Positions 42,730 to 52,034 of a stretch of 64,000 bases of DNA are shown piece by piece; positions within the stretch are counted from its first letter, which is position 1; each line of letters opens with the position of its first letter. The notes beneath the pieces are model-generated. The model was not told the origin of the DNA. It did not search any database and saw only the letters and a list, made by a program, of their open reading frames with translations. Origin of the DNA: Brevibacterium paucivorans (GTDB lineage: Bacteria; Actinomycetota; Actinomycetes; Actinomycetales; Brevibacteriaceae); contig NZ_JAFBCP010000001.1 in assembly GCF_016907735.1 (NCBI RefSeq), forward strand, positions 930,001 to 994,000, in the 5' to 3' direction. A program made the position numbers and the translations under genes.

Positions 42730-43815
42730 CTACCGGCTACGGTCGACGTTGTCTTTGTTTGCTCCGGTGACAAGGCCCCGCAGGAATCCCGATCCCCACG
42801 CGATGTGCATGGTGGGCAAGACTACTGCGAACCATGCTTTTTCGCGTACACCTGCGTCCTTTTGGCGCAGAGTGTTCGCAACGATGGCGCTCACATACGC
42901 ACAGCTGGGGATATGTACCAGGGACGTGAAACGGGCCAACCATTTGGGCCAGCGTTTAGTGGCCCCAGTCAGTTGCGCGATCGCCTCCAGCACAGCAGCG
43001 CTCAACCCAATGACCAGGACGGGTGGCACGAAGTATCGGATCCCGTTCTTGGAGCCGTGACGGCGCACAATCTCGGCCCGCCAAATACCCGTTGCGTAAA
43101 ACTGTTGTGCCAGCTTCTTCCACGTGGTGCGTGGCCAGTACGTGACCTCCATGCGCGGGTTGAACCAGACTTTTCCGCCTGCTTCTCTAATCCGCAGGTT
43201 CAGCTCCCAGTCCTGCCCCCTGCGCAGAGTGGCATCAAAACCACCCAAGGTGTCGAACACCTCGGCCCGGAACGCCCCCAAATACGCCGACTCAGACTCC
43301 TGCGCCTCATCCCCCGAATGATATGCGGGACCGCCCAGACCCAAGCGGGACATGTAGGCGCGGGCCACCGCCTTTTGGAAGGCCGTCTTCCCCTGGGCGT
43401 GCATGAGTCCACCACAGTTCGCCGCCCCGGTCGTCCGCAGGGTTTCAACCGCTTCACGCGTGTACGTGGCGCTTAGCTGCGAGTGTGCATCGACGCGAAT
43501 GATAACCGGGTACTGGGCCTTGGCGACCGCGAGGTTCAGCCCGGTTGGCGTGTCACCGAACGGGTTGTCCACCACGATCAGGCGAGGGTCACGAATGCTC
43601 GCGGCGACCTCGGCGGTGTTGTCCGTACACGGCCCCATGGCGACGATCAGCTCTTTGGGCCCCGGGTAGTCCTGTTCCAGGACCGCGGCGACAGCGCTAC
43701 GCAGGCTGTCTTCCTCGTTGAGCACGGGCATGATGTACGTGATGCCCGGGGTCGGTTCCAGCGACGGGAGCGCTTCTGGGCTGAGCGAGTGTTTGTGCGA
43801 CTTCACTGACCTCAC
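42730..43815 (-). CDS. Family 2 glycosyltransferase with C-terminal membrane helices
   Basis: 361 residues. The GT-A fold is seen as ITYIMPVLNEEDSLRSAVAA, with ELIVAMGPCTDNTAE, IIRVDAHSQLS (the DxD-like metal site) and GRGQ/RRGQDWELNLRIREAGGKVWF. The C-terminal part has helices near 255-345. It resembles ExoA-type succinoglycan glycosyltransferases. GTG start. It lies 10 bases from the polysaccharide ABC transporter genes on the same strand, so it probably builds an envelope polysaccharide that the transporter exports. Confidence 0.88.
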   Translation of the reverse strand: MRSVKSHKHSLSPEALPSLEPTPGITYIMPVLNEEDSLRSAVAAVLEQDYPGPKELIVAMGPCTDNTAEVAASIRDPRLIVVDNPFGDTPTGLNLAVAKAQYPVIIRVDAHSQLSATYTREAVETLRTTGAANCGGLMHAQGKTAFQKAVARAYMSRLGLGGPAYHSGDEAQESESAYLGAFRAEVFDTLGGFDATLRRGQDWELNLRIREAGGKVWFNPRMEVTYWPRTTWKKLAQQFYATGIWRAEIVRRHGSKNGIRYFVPPVLVIGLSAAVLEAIAQLTGATKRWPKWLARFTSLVHIPSCAYVSAIVANTLRQKDAGVREKAWFAVVLPTMHIAWGSGFLRGLVTGANKDNVDRSR

Positions 43816-43825
43816 TGGCGAGACC

Positions 43826-44629
43826 TCACTTGTGCGCTTCGTATTCGCGGACTACGGAGTCGGTGTCACCGTCGGCGCGCAAGTCGCCTTTTTCAATCCA
43901 GATGGTGCGGGTGCAGGTGTCGCGGATCGAGCGCATCGAGTGCGAAACGAGGAACACCGTACCGGCGTTTTCGCGAATGGCGCGGATCCGGTCTTCGGAC
44001 TTCTTTTGGAACTTGCGGTCACCCACGGACAGCGCTTCGTCCACGATGAGGATTTCGTAGTCTTTTGCGGTGGCGATCGCGAACTTCAAGCGCGCGGACA
44101 TACCGGATGAGTACGTGCGCATGGGCATATCCATGAAGTCGCGGATGCCGGTGAAGTCGACGATTTCGTCATACTTCTCTTCAATTTCTTCGCGCGTAAG
44201 CCCCATGGCCAGCCCACCCAGCATGATGTTCTGACCACCGGACAGGTCTGGAATGAGTGCCGCACCCACACCCAGCAGGTTGGGGCGGCTCTTGGCGTAC
44301 ACGGCACCTCGGGTGGGTGGGATCAGCCCGGTGATCGCACGCATGAGCGTGGACTTACCCGAACCGTTGGAGCCAATAATCCCAATCGATTCGTTGGCGT
44401 TGGCCACAAAGGACACACCCTTGAGCGCGTGAACGGTTTTGAACTTGCGGTTGCGTTGCAGGAAGCCCTTGGTTCCACCGCTGGTAATACGTTTACCAGT
44501 GGCCAGGGTTTTGAACTCGATGTGCAGATCGTCGACGATCACCACCGGGTTGTCAGCTTCGAGCGACCCCGTGTTGTTTTCTGCGAGGACGCTTTCCGGG
44601 GTAGTTTCCGGATTAGTCTTCTCGCCCAT
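43826..44629 (-). CDS. Polysaccharide/teichoic acid ABC exporter, ATPase (TagH/Wzt type)
   Basis: 267 residues from the ATG with GGAGGAG upstream; a longer opening adds 68 residues that overlap the permease gene and look non-coding. Motifs: Walker A GSNGSGKSTL, signature DLSGGQNI (variant) and SSGMSARLKFAIATA, Walker B EILIVDEALSVGD, and the switch His in VSHSM. The short C-terminus lacks the polysaccharide-binding domain of long Wzt proteins. It overlaps the permease by 17 bases. Confidence 0.92.
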   Translation of the reverse strand: MGEKTNPETTPESVLAENNTGSLEADNPVVIVDDLHIEFKTLATGKRITSGGTKGFLQRNRKFKTVHALKGVSFVANANESIGIIGSNGSGKSTLMRAITGLIPPTRGAVYAKSRPNLLGVGAALIPDLSGGQNIMLGGLAMGLTREEIEEKYDEIVDFTGIRDFMDMPMRTYSSGMSARLKFAIATAKDYEILIVDEALSVGDRKFQKKSEDRIRAIRENAGTVFLVSHSMRSIRDTCTRTIWIEKGDLRADGDTDSVVREYEAHK

Positions 44630-45461
44630 AACGCTCCTCCGCCTTCCAGAAGAACCACGTGGCAACCGACACCACGACAACCGCCCAGATGCTGAACCTC
44701 CACCAGTAGTCCCACGGGATGGAGTATTCCTCCATGATGATGCCGCGGGTAAGTGAAAGCACTTCGTACATGGGGTGCCAGTCGAACAGCGCGCTGAGTA
44801 CGGGGCGTCCCTCGAGTAGTGGTTGCGGGTCAAAGAACACGCCCGAGGTGTAGAAGATCATGCGTGAAATGTATGGGGTGATCTGGCTTAAGTCCCGGAA
44901 GTGGACGGTCAGGCGCGCGAAAATGAACGCGACTCCTTGGTTGAACACCCAGAAGATCCCCACCATGGGGATCAGGAGTAACCACGTCACGTGTGGTCGG
45001 GCTCCTCCGAAGATCGCGATGATAATCATCAGCGCCAGTGTGGGGATGAAGTTGATGAGGTTCTGCATCACCGTGGCTATGGGCAAGACTGCGCGTGGGA
45101 ACGGCAGCGATTGCACCAGTGGCATGTTTTGGATGATGGATTTTCCACCCACGTTCATCGAGGAGTTGAAGAACTCCATGATGAACACACCGATCACCAG
45201 GTATGGGACGAAGTTGTGGGGGCGTGACCCCGCCATGATGAATCCGAATACCAGACCGTAGATCAGGGCTGAAAATGTGGGGCGCAAAAGCACCCACAGC
45301 ATGCCCAAACGGTTTCTCTGGTTCTCCGAGCGGATACGGTAGAACGCCAATGAAAATGTGAAATCGCGTCGGCGCCACACTTCCCGGAGATATTCCCACA
45401 GTGACGGCCGTGCTCCGACTCGTTCGAGCCCGTGAGCAGAGGCCAGCTCAGCAGCATTCAT
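44613..45461 (-). CDS. Polysaccharide/teichoic acid ABC exporter, permease (TagG/Wzm type)
   Basis: 282 residues with six membrane helices and the ABC2 pattern (LRPTFSALIYGLVFGFIMAG, then IQNMPLVQSLPFPRAVLP, and VRFRDLSQ/VHFRDLSQITPY). Typical of TagG-like proteins that pair with TagH to flip teichoic acid or polysaccharide across the membrane. The ATG is well defined and has an A/G-rich site. It is the first gene of the permease-ATPase-glycosyltransferase cluster, all on the minus strand. Confidence 0.92.
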   Translation of the reverse strand: MNAAELASAHGLERVGARPSLWEYLREVWRRRDFTFSLAFYRIRSENQRNRLGMLWVLLRPTFSALIYGLVFGFIMAGSRPHNFVPYLVIGVFIMEFFNSSMNVGGKSIIQNMPLVQSLPFPRAVLPIATVMQNLINFIPTLALMIIIAIFGGARPHVTWLLLIPMVGIFWVFNQGVAFIFARLTVHFRDLSQITPYISRMIFYTSGVFFDPQPLLEGRPVLSALFDWHPMYEVLSLTRGIIMEEYSIPWDYWWRFSIWAVVVVSVATWFFWKAEERYGRED

Positions 45462-45519
45462 TGACGATTAACTTTCATATGCGAGTAACGACAAACCGAT
45501 TCTAAAGGAACAGCCCAGT

Positions 45520-46785
45520 TTAACGGCTTGCCCAGGCCCGCATGTCAAAAGTCTGATCGACATCACTTCTGTGTGGCAGGTCGTGGCTGGCTAAAACGCG
45601 TTTGGCCGCATTGTGTGCGCCGGGGTTGTTGAGGGTTTCGACGCGCGCGAGCGTGCCGTCGGGGGTGAAGAACAGCCACTGGGCTTTGCGAGTTGGGTCG
45701 CCCAGCAGTACCGGTTCGCCGCTGGTTGCGCTCAAGTTGCGGCCCGCCGTGAAGATGCGTACGGACCCTTGGAACGACCAGTGCCATGGGACGTCGGTCC
45801 AGATGGGTTCCACTTTGGTAGGTTGCTGGCCGGTGGGGTGCTGGCCGGTGGGGTGCTGGCCGGCGGCCCTTTCGCCTGTTGCCTTTTCACCCAACACCGC
45901 GCCCAGCCAGCGTCCCATGGAAGTGGCGGCTGCCTCGGCGGGTTCGATTCCCTTCATGGGACCCTCCTCAATGCGCGCGCAGTCCCCTATTGCGTACACG
46001 CCAGGGAGTCCCGCGACCCGCAGGTCAGGGCCAACAGGGTAGCCGGCGTGGGTGGGGGCCGGATTGGGTTCCGGATTGGACTTTGGGTTGGTCTTTGCGC
46101 TGGGTAGTGCAGGCCCGGCCGAGGTCGCCCCCACCGCCGCGAACCACAGCGGGTGTTGCGAGGGGTCGGGTTCAGGGGTGTGTGGCACGAATGTGACGTG
46201 TTCATGCAGGGCCACGACCGCCTGGGCGAGGTGGGCGCTGACCTTGGATAACGGCCGGTCGCCGCGCAGGTAGACGTGCGGGTGGTGACCGGCGTCGGCG
46301 AGTCCGCGGGCAATTTCCAAGGCAAGGAACCCTGACCCCAGGACCCCCACCGAGGTGCCCGGTGCCAAAGCATGAATGGCCTGGTGGGCACGGGTGGCGG
46401 ATGCGCGGTCGTACACGGTGAGCGCGTCAAAGGCGGGTGTGCGAGGGGTCAGTCCGGTGGCGTAGACGACCGCGTCGGCGGGCAGTTCTCCGGCCACGGT
46501 CTCAACGATGTAGCGAGCGCGGTCGCTGGGTTCTGCCGGACGCACTTTGCTGACGGTCCCTTGCACGCGAACCACATTTTCGTCCATTACGTGAGGCACC
46601 AGGGACAGCTCTTGGGCCGCTAAGGATTTCGACAACGGCGGTAGCTCCACCGGCTGTTCGAGCGGGTCCACCACCGTGACACCACACTCGTCAGCCATGC
46701 CGCTTTCAGCCTGAGCAACGGTCTGGACGAATGAGTGGGCGCAAGCCGTACCGGCCGCTCCGCCTCCAATGATCACGACACGCAT
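45520..46785 (-). CDS. FAD/NAD(P)-dependent ferredoxin-reductase-like oxidoreductase
   Basis: 421 residues. Rossmann motif VVIIGGGAAGTACA at the start, VYATGLTPRTP, a second nucleotide motif VGVLGSGFLALEIARGLADAG and GVYAIGDCA, the pattern of rubredoxin/ferredoxin reductases of the AIF type. Compared with the family the protein has two low-complexity insertions: NPKSNPEPNPAP near 235, and a GQHPTGQHPTGQQPT repeat near 310, which maps to a 15-base tandem repeat in the DNA (45825-45866). The electron acceptor is unknown. It is followed by the exporter genes. Confidence 0.85.
   Translation of the reverse strand: MRVVIIGGGAAGTACAHSFVQTVAQAESGMADECGVTVVDPLEQPVELPPLSKSLAAQELSLVPHVMDENVVRVQGTVSKVRPAEPSDRARYIVETVAGELPADAVVYATGLTPRTPAFDALTVYDRASATRAHQAIHALAPGTSVGVLGSGFLALEIARGLADAGHHPHVYLRGDRPLSKVSAHLAQAVVALHEHVTFVPHTPEPDPSQHPLWFAAVGATSAGPALPSAKTNPKSNPEPNPAPTHAGYPVGPDLRVAGLPGVYAIGDCARIEEGPMKGIEPAEAAATSMGRWLGAVLGEKATGERAAGQHPTGQHPTGQQPTKVEPIWTDVPWHWSFQGSVRIFTAGRNLSATSGEPVLLGDPTRKAQWLFFTPDGTLARVETLNNPGAHNAAKRVLASHDLPHRSDVDQTFDMRAWASR
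45825..45866. repeat. 15-bp tandem repeat within oxidoreductase gene
   Basis: The unit GCTGGCCGGTGGGGT occurs twice in full (45825-45839, 45840-45854) and once in part (45855-45866). It encodes repeated GQHPT in the protein. A length that is a multiple of three means copy number changes keep the frame. Confidence 0.85.
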
Positions 46786-46884
46786 ACTTCATGCTTACAC
46801 CAGGGCATATGCTCTCTCAACACAGAAAGCGCCCGCAAAATTTGACGTATATCACACTTTGGGGGTTGGATAGTGACGTCTCAC

Positions 46885-46905
46885 ACATTTCACATCTTGA
46901 AATGT
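46885..46905. promoter_or_regulatory. Inverted repeat upstream of the AGCS transporter
   Basis: ACATTTCA and TGAAATGT are perfect arms around five bases, 33 bases before the start codon. It lies in the untranslated region and could be an operator. I cannot name the regulator. Confidence 0.4.
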
Positions 46906-46937
46906 TCACTGTTCTTGTACCTGTCCAAGGAGTTTGT

Positions 46938-48482
46938 ATGGATGCGGTCGTTACCGCGATTAACGACGTAGTGTGGTCACCCGCGCTCGTCTACTTGTGC
47001 CTGATTGCCGGCCTGTACTTCACAATCCGCTCACGGGTTGTGCAGCTTCGCAAGATCGGCTCGATTTTCACGTACATGTTCACCGGAAAAGGCAGTGACT
47101 CTGGAGTGTCCAGTTTCCAGGCCCTCGCCATGTCGCTTGCTGGGCGTGTGGGAACGGGAAACATCGCTGGTGTTGCTACCGCTATCGCCTTCGGTGGACC
47201 CGGCGCTGTGTTTTGGATGTGGATCGTTGCGTTCTTTGGTGCGTCCACGTCTTTCGTCGAATCGACTCTGGGCCAGATTTATAAGGAACGTGACCGGGAC
47301 ACTGGCGAGTACCGAGGTGGTCCCGCGTTCTTCATCGAACGCGCCTACCGTCACACCAAGGCTTCGGGCCTGTTTAGCGTGTACGCCATGGTTTTCGCAT
47401 TTGTCACTGTTGTGGCAACGAGCTTCCTTCTTCCAGGAGTTCAGGCAAACGGTATTTCTTCAGCGGCCGCAGAGGCATGGAACTGGCCTAAGTGGGTTCC
47501 AGCCGTCATCATCACGATCCTTCTGGCCTTCATTATTGTTGGTGGAATCAAGCGCATCGCCACGTTCGCATCCCTGGTTGTTCCGTTCATGGCAGTGATC
47601 TACATCCTGGGTGCGATCGTGGTTGTGTTCGTCAACGCTGACCAAATTCCTGCGGTTTTCTCGCTGATTGTGCAGTCAGCATTTGGGGTGGACTCCACGT
47701 TTGGTGCCATGTTGGGTGTTGCGGTTTCGTGGGGTGTGAAGCGTGGTATTTACTCCAACGAAGCCGGTCAGGGAACCGGTCCTCACGCAGCTTCGGCGGC
47801 CGAAGTTTCACACCCGGCCAAGCAGGGTCTTGTCCAGGCTGGTTCGGTGTACATCGACACGTTGTTCGTGTGTTCAGCGACCGCGTTCATGATCCTGTCC
47901 ACCGGAATGTACAACGTGTTCTCTGACGCGGCGGGAACGCAGCTGTTCCACGCTGGCCATGGAAACCTTCCGGTTGATACCGAGGTGGGACCTGCCTTCG
48001 CGCAGAACGGTTTCGACACCGTGATTCCGGGGCTTGGTTCGTCGTTCATCGCGGTTTCGCTCGCATTCTTCGCGTTCACCACGATCGTGGCCTACTACTA
48101 CATGGCCGAAACGAACTTGGCGTTCTTCCTCCGAAAGATCGAGAACGTTCGTGTTCGTCAGGTGGGCTTCCGTTTCTTGCAGTTGTTCATTCTGGTTGCG
48201 TGCGTTGTGGGTGCCACGACCGACTCAGGTTCCGCATGGGCTCTGGGTGACGTGGGTGTGGGGCTCATGGCGTGGCTCAACATTATTGCGATCCTGATTC
48301 TGCAGCAGCCTGCGTTCAAGGTTCTGCGTGACTTTGAGCGTCAGCGCAAGTTGGGCAAGGACCCGGTTTTCCGTCCGTCCGAGGCGGGAATCGCCAACGC
48401 TGACCTCTGGGAAGAAATCGCTGACCGCGAGTCCGGCTCTGGTTCATCGGTGGCAGACGAAAAGGCCCCCGACGCAAAATAA
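46938..48482 (+). CDS. Sodium:alanine (AGCS) symporter
   Basis: 514 residues from the ATG after AAGGAG; the frame is open further upstream (46791) without support. About ten membrane helices. Motifs of the AGCS family: SFQALAMSLAGRVGTGNIAGVATAI, GAVFWMWIVAFFGASTSFVE, and GVKRGIYSNEAGQGTGPHAASAAE. It imports alanine, glycine or a related amino acid with sodium. The C-terminal 45 residues are polar and cytoplasmic. A strong terminator follows the stop. An inverted repeat precedes the gene. Confidence 0.95.
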   Translation: MDAVVTAINDVVWSPALVYLCLIAGLYFTIRSRVVQLRKIGSIFTYMFTGKGSDSGVSSFQALAMSLAGRVGTGNIAGVATAIAFGGPGAVFWMWIVAFFGASTSFVESTLGQIYKERDRDTGEYRGGPAFFIERAYRHTKASGLFSVYAMVFAFVTVVATSFLLPGVQANGISSAAAEAWNWPKWVPAVIITILLAFIIVGGIKRIATFASLVVPFMAVIYILGAIVVVFVNADQIPAVFSLIVQSAFGVDSTFGAMLGVAVSWGVKRGIYSNEAGQGTGPHAASAAEVSHPAKQGLVQAGSVYIDTLFVCSATAFMILSTGMYNVFSDAAGTQLFHAGHGNLPVDTEVGPAFAQNGFDTVIPGLGSSFIAVSLAFFAFTTIVAYYYMAETNLAFFLRKIENVRVRQVGFRFLQLFILVACVVGATTDSGSAWALGDVGVGLMAWLNIIAILILQQPAFKVLRDFERQRKLGKDPVFRPSEAGIANADLWEEIADRESGSGSSVADEKAPDAK

Positions 48483-48492
48483 ATAACCTGTG

Positions 48493-48533
48493 AAGTCTCG
48501 GGACATCGTTCACTCGATGTCCCGAGACTTTTT
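48493..48533 (+). terminator. Terminator after the AGCS gene
   Basis: AAGTCTCGGGACATCG pairs perfectly with CGATGTCCCGAGACTT around TTCACT, followed by TTTG. Confidence 0.92.
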
Positions 48534-48539
48534 GTGTGG

Positions 48540-48900
48540 TGACGTGTCGGGTCTCCGTTCCCCTTGTCTGGGCCTATAGCCCCTCAGTTACCCACCACAA
48601 GTGAGATGTTTTTCGTTTGATGTGTTGGGTAACTAGCCGATTTTGGGCCGAAAACGTGAACAAAACGAACAAAAAGGGCGTTTACCCACCAACCTTGTTC
48701 GAGGGGTGGTGGGTAAACGGTTTTTGTGCGCGTGGTGACGTGGCACCTGCTTGGTGGGTCATGTCTGCCTGGCGTGTCACATCTGCTTGGTGGAACAGTC
48801 CAAGTGAAGCGATCCTGGGCATAAAGCCAAGTCCACACGGCGCAAAGCGAGCGAAACGGCGCATTATATTGCGTAGTCTTGCTCGCTTTGCGCCGTTTCA
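48540..48900. other. Hairpin-rich non-coding stretch between AGCS and fba
   Basis: No convincing gene: the open frames here overlap on both strands and look unlike neighbours. It contains GTTTACCCACCA with TGGTGGGTAAAC as inverted arms (about 48679-48719), a third TTACCCACCAC copy near 48589, two CTGCTTGGTGG copies, and CGGCGCAAAGCGAGC (48838-48852) with its reverse complement at 48882-48896. It may encode a structured RNA or be a remnant of mobile DNA. Confidence 0.5.
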
Positions 48901-48946
48901 AACGCACTGGAGGGGCACCTTCGCAAGAAGGTGCCCCCAGTGCGTT
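48901..48946 (-). terminator. Hairpin downstream of fba
   Basis: AACGCACTGG with GGGGCACCTTC pairs with GAAGGTGCCCC and CAGTGCGTT around GCAA, with small bulges. It ends the fba transcript, although the T-run is weak. Confidence 0.75.
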
Positions 48947-48984
48947 AGCGAGGGTCTGAGAAAACTAGCCCTGTTTTGGAGGGC

Positions 48985-50007
<1,023 letters not shown>

Positions 50008-50171
50008 GTACGCTCCTTCGTGGTACCAAATGGATGCTTGCTGTCAGTATGTCACGGTCTGTTTAACACAGTCCGAACTTTAGGTTCTGAAAACATGAGC
50101 CAGCCACCGCAGTGGTACACCACCCACGGAACACGGTCGTGGACCTACTTTGATCGCATACAGTTCTGAGT

Positions 50172-51629
50172 ATGGAACCTTCGGACACCTCGGCATCCCC
50201 GCACGCCGGCAATCCACCCGCGCAGGCGAACCCGGCAGCGGCTCCGGAACAGGCACCTGCCCCCGCTACCCGGTCCACGATTGTGGCGTGGGCGCTGTGG
50301 GACTGGGGTTCGGCGGCGTTCAACGCGGTCATCATCACGTTCGTGTTCACCCCGTATCTCACGTCCAAGGTGGCAGGTGACCATGATTCGGGGACGGCCG
50401 CGCTGGGTTTTGTCACCGCGCTTGCGGGTCTTTTGGTGGCCGTGATTGCGCCGGCCGCCGGGGTTCGGGCGGATGCGAAAGCGAACCACCACCGCGCTGT
50501 TACGTCATTCACCATGATCGTGGTGGCATTGATGGGGGCCTTGTTCTTTGTGAAGGATTCGCCGGCATACTTTGTGCCTGGTCTGGTGATTCTGTGTATT
50601 GCGCAGGTGGTTTTCGAGATCGCGCAGGTGTCGTACAACGGCATGTTGCCCCATATCTCGACTCCAGCAAATGCCGGTACGGTGTCGAATGTGGGTTGGG
50701 CCATGGGGTATTTGGGCGGGCTTGCGCTGTTGTTCATTGCGTTGTTCACCCTCATTCAGCCCGAGGTGGGACTCTTTGGCGCAACCGACGAAGGTGGCTT
50801 GCGTTTCCGCTTAGTTGCCGTGTTGGCTGCAGTGTGGTTCCTGATCTTTAGTCTGCCTCTCGTGTTTTCGAAGCGGACGTCTGCCCGGCCCGCCCTCGGT
50901 GACTCTGGTTCCGGTGACGCTGGTCTCGGTGTTGCTGACCCAGAGTACGCCAGCCCAGACGACACTGCCCCTGCGCGCCCGACCTCGCGCGAGCTACGAG
51001 GGTTCGCCGCGTGGAAGGCTGACTATGCGCGGGTGATTCGCCGGCTGGCGGAGCTGTTTAAGGTGGAGAGGTCGACGTTCGTGTTCTTTGTGGCCTCCGC
51101 GATTTTCCGCGACGGACTGGCCACGATTTTTGCGATGGCCGGCGTGATCGCGGCGGGGGCGTATGAGTTCTCCGGTTCCGAGGTGATTTATTTGGGTATC
51201 GCCGCCAACGTTGTGGCTGGCGTGGGGTGTCTGATTGCGGGCAAGTTCGACGACTGGCTGGGGCCCAAGGCCGTGATTGTGACCGGCCTGATCTGTTTGA
51301 TTGCCGGGTGCGTGCCCATTTTGGTCAGTGAGAACAAGACTGTGTTTTGGGTGACGGCCATGTGGCTGTGTTTGTTTGTGGGGCCAGTGCAGGCGAGCTC
51401 GAGGTCGTTCTTGTCGCGCATCACCGCACCGGGGCGGGCGGGTGAGAACTTTGGGCTCTACGCAACAACTGGCCGTGCGGTGAGTTTCTTAGGCCCGGCA
51501 CTGTTCGCGCTGTGCGTCACCATCTTTGGTTTCCAGCGTGCCGGTGGCCTGGGGATCATGATTGTTTTGGCGCTGGGTCTGGTACTGATGCTCAGGGTGC
51601 CGGCGGCGCGCACCCGCACCCGCGCATGA
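50172..51629 (+). CDS. MFS transporter of the UMF1/Atg22-like family
   Basis: 485 residues with about twelve membrane helices. STIVAWALWDWGSAAFNAVI at the first helix is the typical start of the UMF1 family, followed by VSYNGMLPHISTPANAGTVSNVGWAMGYLGG, and GPVQASSRSFLSRI near helix 10. The substrate is unknown. The N-terminal 35 residues are Ala/Pro-rich and disordered, and a polar loop of about 45 residues lies in the middle. It is divergent from fba with 165 bases between. Confidence 0.9.
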   Translation: MEPSDTSASPHAGNPPAQANPAAAPEQAPAPATRSTIVAWALWDWGSAAFNAVIITFVFTPYLTSKVAGDHDSGTAALGFVTALAGLLVAVIAPAAGVRADAKANHHRAVTSFTMIVVALMGALFFVKDSPAYFVPGLVILCIAQVVFEIAQVSYNGMLPHISTPANAGTVSNVGWAMGYLGGLALLFIALFTLIQPEVGLFGATDEGGLRFRLVAVLAAVWFLIFSLPLVFSKRTSARPALGDSGSGDAGLGVADPEYASPDDTAPARPTSRELRGFAAWKADYARVIRRLAELFKVERSTFVFFVASAIFRDGLATIFAMAGVIAAGAYEFSGSEVIYLGIAANVVAGVGCLIAGKFDDWLGPKAVIVTGLICLIAGCVPILVSENKTVFWVTAMWLCLFVGPVQASSRSFLSRITAPGRAGENFGLYATTGRAVSFLGPALFALCVTIFGFQRAGGLGIMIVLALGLVLMLRVPAARTRTRA

Positions 51630-51652
51630 CATGACAGCGCACTGCCAACAGG

Positions 51653-51880
51653 TCAGCGCATGCTCGTTTTCCACCGCATAAACAGCCAAGCAACTGGCGC
51701 GGCAATGGGCAGAACAATGATCGCCAACGCGATCAGGATTTTATTACTACCGCTTATGTGGTTGACACGAAGAAGGTCGAATAGTGCGACGACTGCGAGG
51801 ACGAGCGCCAGCACTGATACGCCATACATGGCAACTTCACCGGCAGTCGGTACCAGCGGATTAGCAATGATCACACCCAT
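51653..51880 (-). CDS. Small PLDc_N-type membrane protein
   Basis: 75 residues with two membrane helices (about 17-38 and 49-67). The second, LIALAIIVLPIAAPVAWLFMRW, resembles the small PLDc_N (phospholipase D nuclease N-terminal) domain proteins. It has no nuclease domain. The ATG lacks a clear ribosome site. It is divergent from the acyl-CoA dehydrogenase operon and convergent with the MFS gene. A shadow frame on the other strand is Thr/Ser-rich and not credible. Confidence 0.72.
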   Translation of the reverse strand: MGVIIANPLVPTAGEVAMYGVSVLALVLAVVALFDLLRVNHISGSNKILIALAIIVLPIAAPVAWLFMRWKTSMR

Positions 51881-51960
51881 GAAAGAAGATTACCATTCTG
51901 TGGGCGCGCAAACCGCGCACGGATTTCGCCAAAGTGTGTCCCACACCATAGAATGAGGCA

Positions 51961-51984
51961 TTAACTGAACGACTGTTTAGTCAA
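51961..51984. promoter_or_regulatory. Palindromic operator candidate before acyl-CoA dehydrogenase operon
   Basis: TTAACTGAAC and GTTTAGTCAA are inverted arms (8 of 10 positions) around GACT, 50 bases before the first start codon. Length and shape fit a TetR-family operator, a common control of acyl-CoA degradation. No regulator gene lies next to it. Confidence 0.5.
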
Positions 51985-52034
51985 GTTCACCGCTACCGAA
52001 CGACTTATGTAAGTCCCCGTTCGAAAGGATAGGC

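Noticed and set aside
42697..43476. Long frame opposite to the glycosyltransferase
   Set aside because: Shadow frame; the GT2 motifs are on the minus strand.
44630..44833. 68-residue extension of the TagH-type ATPase
   Set aside because: It overlaps the permease gene; the inner ATG has GGAGGAG and fits the family start.
48584..48907. 107-codon minus frame upstream of AGCS terminator
   Set aside because: It covers inverted repeats and has no motifs; an equally long frame occurs on the other strand.
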